From the NCBI GenBank assembly GCA_028292145.1, contig JAQGMX010000349.1, forward strand, positions 1 to 6,029: DNA of 6,029 nucleotides. The letters run 5' to 3'. The translations under genes and the position numbers were made by a program. Of the stretch, positions 1-6,029 are shown piece by piece (positions within the stretch are counted from its first letter, which is position 1; every line of letters begins with the position of its first letter). The notes under the pieces are model-generated. The model saw nothing but the letters and a program-made list of their open reading frames with translations. It was not told where the DNA came from and did not search any database. Source of the stretch: Variovorax sp. (lineage in GTDB: Bacteria > Pseudomonadota > Gammaproteobacteria > Burkholderiales > Burkholderiaceae_C).

Positions 1-1
1 C

Positions 2-3000
2 GGTGTGACCGGGCGACTCGCCGGCAAGCGCGACGCCGCCGCCGCCAACGGACCAGAAACGCTGGAGTTCTCCACCACCAATCTCCAGTTCACGGCCGCC
101 GACGGCCTGCGCTGGCCCGGCGGCAACCTGTGGTTCAGGCACACACCGGCCGATCTGCGCCGCACCGGCAATGCGGTCCGGCCTGTTGCACCCGAGCGCG
201 GCGAAATCAAGGCCGACCGGCTCGATCTCGCGGCGCTGGCGCTGATCGCCGGCCGGCTGCCGCTGGGCGACAAGGCACACGCCGCGCTGTCGGCTTACGC
301 ACCGCGCGGCGTGGTCGAGAGCATCGACGCCGGCTGGCAGGGACCGGCCGATGCGCCGCAAAGCTACCGGGCCCGCGGCAAGGTGACCGGTCTGAGCGTG
401 GCATCGCAACCCGCAAGCGCCGCCGCAGTGGCTGCGGCGGCGGCCGTCGTCGCCGGTACGCCGGTGCCGGCTTCGCTGATCGCCGTCCTTCCGGCGGACT
501 CGGTCCATCACCGGATGGCGATCGGCACGCCGGGCCTGCGAGGCGCCGCCGTCGATTTCGAGGCCACCCAGGCGGGCGGCTCGGCCAAGCTGGCGATCGC
601 GCAGGGCTCGCTGGACTTCCCCGGCATCTTCGAAGAGCCGACGGTCCCGATCGACCGTCTGTCGGCCCAGCTGAACTGGAGGCTCGACGGCGACAAGGTG
701 CTGGTGCAGGTACCGAAACTCGGTTTCGCCAACGCAGACGCCAGCGGCGAACTCCAGGCGAGCTGGCGCACCAGCGATCCGGCCGCATCGCGCGGCAAGG
801 CGCGCTTTCCCGGCGTACTCGACCTCAGCGGCCAGCTCACCCGCGCCAACGGCACGCGCGTGCACCGCTACCTGCCGCTCGACATTCCGCTGCATACGCG
901 CGACTACGTCCGCGAGAGCGTCACGCGCGGCACGGCGGGCACGGTCGACTTCAAGGTGCGCGGCGACCTGCACGACATGCCTTTCATGGACCCGCGCGAC
1001 GGTGACTTCCGCATCGCGGCCAAGGTCGCCGACGCCAGCTACCTGCCGGCCACGCCGTCGATGGTCGCGAGCGGCAAGACGCTGCCGTGGCCCGGCCTCA
1101 CCGGCGTGAGCGGCGAACTGATCTTCGAGCGCGCCGGCATGCAGGTGCGCAATGCACGGGGACGCGTCGCCGGCGCGCCGGGGATCGAAATCTCGCGCGC
1201 CGACGTGAAGATCGCCGACCTGTCGCATCACGCGCCGGTGCTGGAGGTCGACGCGCAGGCCCGCGGCCCGATCGCCGAACTGCTTGCGGCCGGTGCGCCG
1301 CTGCTCGGCGAAGCAGGCGAAGCGGCTCGCAAGGTACGCACGACGGGCGATGCCGACTACGCGCTGCGCCTGAGCGTTCCGCTCGAGACGCCGGAAAAGG
1401 CGGTGGTGAAGGCCGGCGTGACGCTGGCTGGCAACGAAGTCCAGCTCGCGCCCGAGGCGCCGACCTTCTCTCAGGTCCGTGGAACGTTGAATTTCACGGA
1501 AGCCGGCTTTTCGCTCGCCGGCGTCCAGGGCCGGATGGCCGGCGGCGAAACACGCATCGAGGGCCACGGAAAGTACGGCACGGCCGGCCACGATCTCGGT
1601 TTCAGCGCGCAGGGAAACATCACCGCCGACGGCCTGCGTGCGGCGAAGGAAATCGGCTGGCTGCAACCGCTCGCGTCGCGCGCCACCGGCGACACCACGT
1701 ACGCGGCGACGCTGTCGATGCGCGACGGCGAGCCGGAATTCGCGGTCACCAGCAGCCTGCAGGGGCTCGGACTGACGCTGCCGGCGCCGCTGGCCAAGCC
1801 GGCCGACACAGCGCTGCCGTTGCGCATCGAGCGCAAGGTGGTGCTGCGCGAAATCCGCACGGCCGGCGCCGCATCGCGCGTGAACGACGAGCTGCTCTTC
1901 TCGCTCGGCGACGTGGCATCGGCGACCTACCTGCGCGACGTGTCGGCCGCGCAGCCACGCGTGCTGCGCGGCGCGATCGGCGTCGGCGTGCCGCAGGGCG
2001 AATCTCCAGCGCTGCCCGGCAGCGGCGAGAGCGGCGTGCACGCCAACCTGCAACTGGGGCAGTTCGACATCGCGGCCTGGCAGGCGCTGCTCGGAGAAGC
2101 AGAAGCGGGCGGCGCCACGGCAGATCCGGCGCCGAAGACAGCCAAGGCCGGAACGAGCACGGGCACGGGTACCGGCAGTGCCTCCGACTACCTGCCGACG
2201 CAGATCGCCGTGCGCGCGCAGGCGCTCGGCATCGGCGGCGGGCGCACGCTGCACGACGTGGTGATGGGCGGATCGCGCGACGGCGCGGTGTGGCGCGCGA
2301 ACGTCGACGCCAGCGAACTCAGCGGCTATGCCGAATACAACCCCTCGCAGGCCGGCCGCATCTACGCCCGGCTCGCCCGTCTTCGCATCGCCCCGAGCGA
2401 AGCCGGCAGCGTCGAATCGCTGCTGGACGAGCAACCGGGCGCGTTGCCGGCGCTCGACATCGTGATCGACGAGTTCGAGCTTCTCGGCAAGCACCTCGGC
2501 CGTGCCGAGATCGTCGCTGTCAACCGGGGCGGCGCGCGGCGCGAATGGCGGCTCGACAAGCTCGCCTTCACCATGCCGGAAGCCAGTTTCACCGCGCAGG
2601 GCAGCTGGGCGGTCGGATTGAACGGCAACGGCCCCAAGGATCCACGCAGCACCGCGATGAGCTTCAGGCTCGACATGGCGGACGCCGGCGCGCTGCTGGC
2701 GCGCTTCGGCATGAAGGACGTGATCCGCCACGGCCGCGGGCGCCTCGAAGGCGACGTCGACTGGCGCGGCTCGCCGCTGTCGCTCGACTACCCGACGCTC
2801 GGCGGCCAGTTGCACGTCGACGTCGGCACCGGCCAGTTCCTGAAGGCCGACCCGGGTCTTGCCAAACTGCTCGGCGTGCTCAGCCTGCAGGCATTGCCAC
2901 GGCGGCTGACGCTGGATTTCCGCGACCTGTTCAGCGAGGGCTTCGCTTTCGACTTCGTGCGCGGCGACGTGAAGATCGTCGACGGGCGCGCCAGCACCAA

Positions 3001-3295
3001 CAATCTGCAGATGAAGGGCGTTAACGCCGCGGTTCTGATGGACGGCGTGGCCGACATCGCCAAGGAGACGCAGAACCTGCGCGTCGTGGTGGTGCCGCAG
3101 ATCAACGCCGGCACCGCGGCGCTGGTGGCGACAGCCATCAATCCCGCGATCGGATTGGGCACTTTCCTGGCCCAATGGCTGCTGAGCAAGCCGCTCTCGG
3201 CGGCCGGCACGCAGGAGTTCCAGATCGACGGCACCTGGACCGACCCGAACATCACCAAGGTGCCGCGAAAAACAGGCAAGGACGCATCGTCATGA
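2..3295 (+). CDS. yhdP: YhdP family AsmA-like envelope protein, C-terminal 1097 residues (5' partial)
   Basis: Large AsmA-like protein of the YhdP (DUF3971) family. In E. coli, YhdP is anchored in the inner membrane, spans the periplasm and acts with TamB and YdbH in phospholipid transport to the outer membrane. The frame is open to the left edge without a stop, and the expected N-terminal membrane anchor is absent, so the true start lies upstream; the GTG at 5 is not it. Counting that GTG as residue 1, the family-like parts are the RYLPLDIP block (about 288-295), a long beta-rich middle, DPRSTAMSF near 880, LPRRLTLDFRDLFSEGFAFD near 965-983, and a small-residue hydrophobic stretch (about 1033-1060) followed by a QEFQIDGTWTDPNI-type end. 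The visible protein contains no cysteine, which suits a periplasmic protein. Two low-complexity parts stand out: an Ala-rich segment (about 133-153) and a Gly/Thr/Ala segment (about 699-730). The stop overlaps the next start. The family call is firm; function is inferred from E. coli. Confidence 0.9.
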   Translation, partial: GVTGRLAGKRDAAAANGPETLEFSTTNLQFTAADGLRWPGGNLWFRHTPADLRRTGNAVRPVAPERGEIKADRLDLAALALIAGRLPLGDKAHAALSAYAPRGVVESIDAGWQGPADAPQSYRARGKVTGLSVASQPASAAAVAAAAAVVAGTPVPASLIAVLPADSVHHRMAIGTPGLRGAAVDFEATQAGGSAKLAIAQGSLDFPGIFEEPTVPIDRLSAQLNWRLDGDKVLVQVPKLGFANADASGELQASWRTSDPAASRGKARFPGVLDLSGQLTRANGTRVHRYLPLDIPLHTRDYVRESVTRGTAGTVDFKVRGDLHDMPFMDPRDGDFRIAAKVADASYLPATPSMVASGKTLPWPGLTGVSGELIFERAGMQVRNARGRVAGAPGIEISRADVKIADLSHHAPVLEVDAQARGPIAELLAAGAPLLGEAGEAARKVRTTGDADYALRLSVPLETPEKAVVKAGVTLAGNEVQLAPEAPTFSQVRGTLNFTEAGFSLAGVQGRMAGGETRIEGHGKYGTAGHDLGFSAQGNITADGLRAAKEIGWLQPLASRATGDTTYAATLSMRDGEPEFAVTSSLQGLGLTLPAPLAKPADTALPLRIERKVVLREIRTAGAASRVNDELLFSLGDVASATYLRDVSAAQPRVLRGAIGVGVPQGESPALPGSGESGVHANLQLGQFDIAAWQALLGEAEAGGATADPAPKTAKAGTSTGTGTGSASDYLPTQIAVRAQALGIGGGRTLHDVVMGGSRDGAVWRANVDASELSGYAEYNPSQAGRIYARLARLRIAPSEAGSVESLLDEQPGALPALDIVIDEFELLGKHLGRAEIVAVNRGGARREWRLDKLAFTMPEASFTAQGSWAVGLNGNGPKDPRSTAMSFRLDMADAGALLARFGMKDVIRHGRGRLEGDVDWRGSPLSLDYPTLGGQLHVDVGTGQFLKADPGLAKLLGVLSLQALPRRLTLDFRDLFSEGFAFDFVRGDVKIVDGRASTNNLQMKGVNAAVLMDGVADIAKETQNLRVVVVPQINAGTAALVATAINPAIGLGTFLAQWLLSKPLSAAGTQEFQIDGTWTDPNITKVPRKTGKDASS
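3278..3282 (+). promoter_or_regulatory. Shine-Dalgarno site for the nitrilase-family gene
   Basis: AAGGA lies nine bases before the ATG at 3292, inside the end of the yhdP frame. It supports the 3292 start over the in-frame ATG at 3175, which would add 39 residues that belong to no nitrilase fold. The ATGA overlap (3292-3295) and this site together suggest translational coupling to yhdP. Confidence 0.65.
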
Positions 3296-4107
3296 AAGTC
3301 GCCGCCATCCAGATGGTTTCCGCCATCGCCCGCGATGCCAACCTGACCCGCGCCCGCGCGCTGCTGACCGAAGCTGCCGCCAGCGGCGCCGAACTCGCCG
3401 TGCTGCCCGAATACTTCTGCACGATGGGTGCCCGCGACACCGACAAGCTCGCCTTGCGCGAGACGCCGGGCGACGGCGCGGTCCAGCGCTTCCTGGCGGA
3501 TGCGGCGCGGGAGCTCGGGCTGTGGATCGTCGGCGGCACGCTGCCGATGGACGCGAGCGATGGAACGCACGTCTTCAACACCTCGTTGGCCTATTCGCCG
3601 CAGGGCGAGTGCGTGGCGCGCTACGACAAGATCCACCTGTTCTTCTTCGACAACGGCCGCGAGCGCTACGACGAAGGCCGCACCATCGCGCGCGGCGACA
3701 CGCCGGTGGTGTTCGATCTGCCGTCGCGCGACGGGCACGTCTGGCGCATCGGCATGTCGGTCTGCTACGACCTGCGCTTTCCAGAGCTGTACCGCGCGCT
3801 GGCCCGGCAAGGCGCGGAACTGCTGCTGGTGCCCAGCGCCTTCACGCACACCACCGGCGCCGCGCATTGGGAAGTGCTGCTGCGCGCGCGTGCCATCGAG
3901 AACCTGGCCTGGGTGGTGGCGCCCGCACAGGGCGGAACGCACGAGAACGGCCGCCGGACCTGGGGCCAGTCGCTGGTCGTCGATCCGTGGGGCGCGGTGG
4001 CCGCGCAGCGGGCCGAAGGCGAGGGCGTGGTGCTGTTCGAGCTCGATGCAGGCAGGACCGCAGCGTCGCGCGCGCAGTTGCCTGCGCTGTCGCACATCGT
4101 CCTCTGA
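3292..4107 (+). CDS. Nitrilase-superfamily amidase, Nit1/YbeM type (probable deaminated glutathione amidase)
   Basis: Complete 271-residue carbon-nitrogen hydrolase, a normal length for a single-domain Nit protein. The catalytic triad is visible: Glu40 (in LPEYF), Lys113 (in YDKIHLF) and Cys158 (in SVCYDLRFPE). Glu128, in an E-x4-L/I-x2-GD context, fits the second conserved glutamate of the family. The SAF, AHWEVLLRARAIEN (191-204) and VVDPWG (229-234) blocks closely resemble Nit1 and E. coli YbeM. Those enzymes hydrolyse deaminated glutathione, a side product of transaminases acting on glutathione, to 2-oxoglutarate and Cys-Gly. There is no signal peptide, so it should be cytosolic. The start at 3292 gives the standard MKVAAIQM first strand and has AAGGA nine bases upstream. 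It overlaps yhdP by four bases and ends one base before the kinase start. Nit2-type omega-amidase or another amidase is the main alternative; superfamily membership is close to certain, the exact substrate is not. Confidence 0.9.
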   Translation: MKVAAIQMVSAIARDANLTRARALLTEAAASGAELAVLPEYFCTMGARDTDKLALRETPGDGAVQRFLADAARELGLWIVGGTLPMDASDGTHVFNTSLAYSPQGECVARYDKIHLFFFDNGRERYDEGRTIARGDTPVVFDLPSRDGHVWRIGMSVCYDLRFPELYRALARQGAELLLVPSAFTHTTGAAHWEVLLRARAIENLAWVVAPAQGGTHENGRRTWGQSLVVDPWGAVAAQRAEGEGVVLFELDAGRTAASRAQLPALSHIVL

Positions 4108-4108
4108 C

Positions 4109-6029
4109 GTGCCGGAACGCGAATCCCTGCCGGCGCGGATTGCCATCGGCATCGGCGGACAGGCGTTCCTCAGCCTGCGCTCGGTCTGGCAGCGGTGGTT
4201 CCTGTGGGTCGTGCTGGCGGTGCTGGTTCTGGTGCTGCTCGGCACGGTCATCTGGCTCGCCGGCCGGCACGAGGCGGAGCAGGTGCAGGAAACGCTCGAA
4301 CGCGACACCGCGGATGCGGCCGCCGACCTTCGCGCCGCGCTTCAGCGCAATGCACAGAGCCTGAACACGCTGCAGGGCAACGGCCTGGACCGCGACCGCT
4401 GGCCGGCGGAAGCCGCCGCATTGCTGCGCGGGCATCGCGAATGGCAGCGGCTCGAATGGCGCGACGGCAGCATGCGCACCGTGGTCGCCGCCGACACGCC
4501 CTACCGCATCCAGCGCGCGCCGCCGCGCCCAACGGCGCCGTCCGCACCCGCCACGTCGGCGCTGGGGCCGTCGCTGTCGCCCTTGCCTGCGCCATCTAAT
4601 TCGACTTCGGCAGCTCAACCGGTGGAATCTGCGCCGCCGTTCCCAGGCAACAGCTACGTGACGCAGTCCGATGCGGTCATGGCCTGCACGTCTGCGCGCT
4701 CGCTCGGCGGTCCGGCGTACTCGCAAAGTCATTACGTGCTGCTGCCCGAAGGCAGCGGCATCGAGGTGATGGAGCTTTGCGTGCCGATGACCGGCGGCAA
4801 CTATCTGGTGGCGACTTATGCCCTGCGGGACATCCTGAGCGAACTCGTGACGCCGACGCTGCGGCGCGGCCAGGAGGTGTCGCTGACCGAAACCGACGGC
4901 ACGCGGCTGGCGTCGGTCGGCATCGCGCGACGCAGCGGAAGCCGCGTCTTCACTGCGCGCCAGACGCTGGAATTGCCCGGCAACACGCTGTTGCTGCGCG
5001 TCGACGGCTGGCGCGGCGCGCCCGACGTGTTTCCCAACCTGCTGACCGCTCTGGTCACGGCGGTCTCGATCGCGCTGGTGTCGGTTCTGGTGCTGCTCGC
5101 GCGCGACACGCGCCGCCGACTGCGCGCGGAAAACGAACTGGCCGACACGCTGGCCTTCCGCAAGGCGATGGAAGATTCGGTCATCACCGGCCTGCGGGCG
5201 CGCGACCTTCAGGGCCGCATCACCTACGTCAACCCCGCGTTCTGCGAAATGGTGGGTTTCGAGGCCGGCGAACTGCTGAAATCCGGCGCTGGCGACGCGC
5301 CCTACTGGCCGACCGAACTCGCGCACGAATACGAAAAGCGCCAGACGCTGCGCCTGGCCGGCGGCATGCCGCCGCGCGAAGGTTTCGAGTCGGTCTTCAT
5401 GCGCAAGGACGGCACGCGGTTCCCGGTGCTGATCTTCGAGGCGCCGCTGATCAACGCGCAAGGCGTCCAGACCGGCTGGATGAGCGCGTTCATCGACATC
5501 GCCGAGCAGCGCCGCATCGAGGAAATCTCGCGTGCCAGCCAGGAACGCCTGCAGGCCAGCGCGCGGCTGGCGACCGTCGGCGAGATGGCCTCGCTGCTCA
5601 GCCACGAACTGACCCAGCCGCTGGCCGCCATCGCCAGCTATGCCAACGGTTCGTTGAATCTGCTGCAGGGCGGCGCGGACAACGCCGACGACGATCGCGC
5701 GCAGGTCGCGATGGCCGTGCGCCGGATCGCGGAGCAGGCCGACCGCGCCGGGCAGGTGATCCGCAGCGTGCACGATTTCGTCCGTCGCCGCGACCGCACG
5801 CGCGAGGCGGTGGCGCCGCAGTTGCTCTTCGATGCCGTGCTGCCGCTGGGCCGGCTGCTGGCTCGAAAGCTGGGCGTGCGGATAGATATTTCTCTGGATG
5901 CTAGCCTGCCGGCGGTGCTGTGCGACCGCACGCTGGTCGAGCAGGTGCTGCTGAACCTGGCGCGCAACGCGATGCAGGCGATGGACATGCCCGAATTGCG
6001 CGAGCGCGTGCTGGTCTTGCGCGCAGTGC
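4109..6029 (+). CDS. Membrane-bound PAS sensor histidine kinase, N-terminal 640 residues (3' partial)
   Basis: Frame open from the GTG at 4109 to the window edge with no stop. Order: short cytoplasmic N-terminus; transmembrane segment 1 (about 30-51, WFLWVVLAVLVLVLLG); periplasmic sensor region (52-308) containing a Pro/Ser/Thr-rich tract (137-180) and Cys193 and Cys224; transmembrane segment 2 (about 310-331); charged linker; PAS domain (about 350-468, with GRITYVNPAFCEMVGF and FMRKDGTRFPV); HisKA-type dimerisation helix with phospho-acceptor His499 in SHELTQPLAAI; and the N-box of the ATPase domain (EQVLLNLARNAMQAM, Asn616 and Asn620). The G boxes and stop lie beyond the window. The HELxQPLAAI form resembles FixL/DctB/NtrB-like kinases. 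The GTG follows the amidase stop by one base and has no clear Shine-Dalgarno, so translation is probably coupled; an in-frame ATG at 4046 would add 21 Arg-rich residues and is less likely. A cognate response regulator may lie downstream. The stimulus cannot be told from sequence. Confidence 0.93.
   Translation, partial: MPERESLPARIAIGIGGQAFLSLRSVWQRWFLWVVLAVLVLVLLGTVIWLAGRHEAEQVQETLERDTADAAADLRAALQRNAQSLNTLQGNGLDRDRWPAEAAALLRGHREWQRLEWRDGSMRTVVAADTPYRIQRAPPRPTAPSAPATSALGPSLSPLPAPSNSTSAAQPVESAPPFPGNSYVTQSDAVMACTSARSLGGPAYSQSHYVLLPEGSGIEVMELCVPMTGGNYLVATYALRDILSELVTPTLRRGQEVSLTETDGTRLASVGIARRSGSRVFTARQTLELPGNTLLLRVDGWRGAPDVFPNLLTALVTAVSIALVSVLVLLARDTRRRLRAENELADTLAFRKAMEDSVITGLRARDLQGRITYVNPAFCEMVGFEAGELLKSGAGDAPYWPTELAHEYEKRQTLRLAGGMPPREGFESVFMRKDGTRFPVLIFEAPLINAQGVQTGWMSAFIDIAEQRRIEEISRASQERLQASARLATVGEMASLLSHELTQPLAAIASYANGSLNLLQGGADNADDDRAQVAMAVRRIAEQADRAGQVIRSVHDFVRRRDRTREAVAPQLLFDAVLPLGRLLARKLGVRIDISLDASLPAVLCDRTLVEQVLLNLARNAMQAMDMPELRERVLVLRAV
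4225..4241 (+). repeat. Direct repeat copy 1 (17 bp), in kinase transmembrane segment 1
   Basis: GGTTCTGGTGCTGCTCG here is identical to positions 5083-5099. Both copies are read in the same frame and encode Val-Leu-Val-Leu-Leu within a membrane helix. The copies are 858 bp apart, an exact multiple of three. The likely origin is similar codon choice for similar hydrophobic residues, not a mobile element. Confidence 0.8.
4517..4648 (+). other. Proline/serine/threonine-rich low-complexity tract in the kinase sensor domain
   Basis: Codes for residues 137-180 of the kinase, dominated by Pro, Ser, Ala and Thr with almost no large hydrophobic residues, so probably disordered. It separates an N-terminal periplasmic part (ending VVAADTPYR) from a second part that carries the two cysteines (MACTSAR and MELCVPM). 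From about 4592 to 4635 the codons shift to ones rare elsewhere in the window (CCA, TCT, AAT, ACT, GCT, CAA), a local drop in GC. This fits relaxed constraint or an insertion into an ancestral sensor fold, but the frame is intact. Confidence 0.7.
5083..5099 (+). repeat. Direct repeat copy 2 (17 bp), in kinase transmembrane segment 2
   Basis: Exact second copy of the 17-base sequence at 4225-4241, again encoding Val-Leu-Val-Leu-Leu in the second membrane helix. Together the copies bracket the whole periplasmic domain in frame. Confidence 0.8.

Noticed and set aside
1087..3024. 645-codon open frame on the + strand within yhdP
   Set aside because: Out of frame with YhdP and extremely Arg-rich, typical of a shifted reading of GC-rich codons.
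3175..3291. Upstream in-frame ATG (3175) as the amidase start
   Set aside because: It would add 39 residues not found in the nitrilase fold and overlap yhdP by 120 bases; the ATG at 3292 has a good Shine-Dalgarno and gives the standard first strand.
4046..4108. In-frame ATG at 4046 as the kinase start
   Set aside because: It adds a short Arg-rich leader within the end of the amidase gene. The GTG at 4109 fits the operon spacing better, although neither start has a strong Shine-Dalgarno, so this is not fully excluded.
4085..4125. Possible terminator or promoter between amidase and kinase
   Set aside because: Only one base separates the genes; there is no stem followed by a T-run and no recognisable -35/-10 pair.
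2788..4308. 506-codon open frame on the - strand
   Set aside because: Antisense to the well-supported YhdP C-terminus and the amidase, crosses both gene boundaries, and has no recognisable motif.
3842..5773. 643-codon open frame on the - strand
   Set aside because: It lies antisense to the amidase end and the kinase, whose frames carry clear catalytic and domain motifs. The antisense translation is rich in Arg, His, Gln and Ala with no recognisable domain, as expected of a shadow frame in high-GC DNA.
4777..5904. 375-codon + strand frame overlapping the kinase
   Set aside because: Out of frame with the PAS/H-box reading (4109 frame), Arg-rich and without motifs; the kinase frame is uninterrupted through this region.

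Overview
The window is dense, high-GC coding DNA with three genes, all on the + strand and packed head to tail, and no intergenic gap longer than one base. GC-rich third codon positions, the gene order and the protein sequences point to a betaproteobacterium of the order Burkholderiales, most likely near the Comamonadaceae. This placement is inferred from family resemblance, not from a search.

Layout: (1) positions 2-3295 hold the 3' part of a YhdP/AsmA-like envelope protein (1097 visible codons, 5' end outside the window). (2) Positions 3292-4107 hold a complete 271-residue nitrilase-superfamily amidase of the Nit1/YbeM type (probable deaminated-glutathione amidase), overlapping the first gene by ATGA. 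(3) Positions 4109-6029 hold the first 640 residues of a membrane-bound PAS sensor histidine kinase. It starts one base after the amidase stop and runs off the window end before the ATP-lid motifs and stop codon.

The tight coupling suggests a single transcript. YhdP-type proteins bridge the inner and outer membranes and help move phospholipids outward; Nit1-type amidases clear a damaged form of glutathione; the kinase has a periplasmic sensor domain. No direct functional link among the three is shown by the sequence. No promoter, terminator, RNA gene, mobile element, CRISPR array or attachment site was seen.

The points most worth a second look all concern the kinase: a proline/serine/threonine-rich, codon-atypical tract inside its periplasmic sensor, a pair of periplasmic cysteines, and an exact 17-base in-frame direct repeat in its two transmembrane segments. 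I did not find a convincing new biological system here; most of the window is ordinary core-genome sequence.
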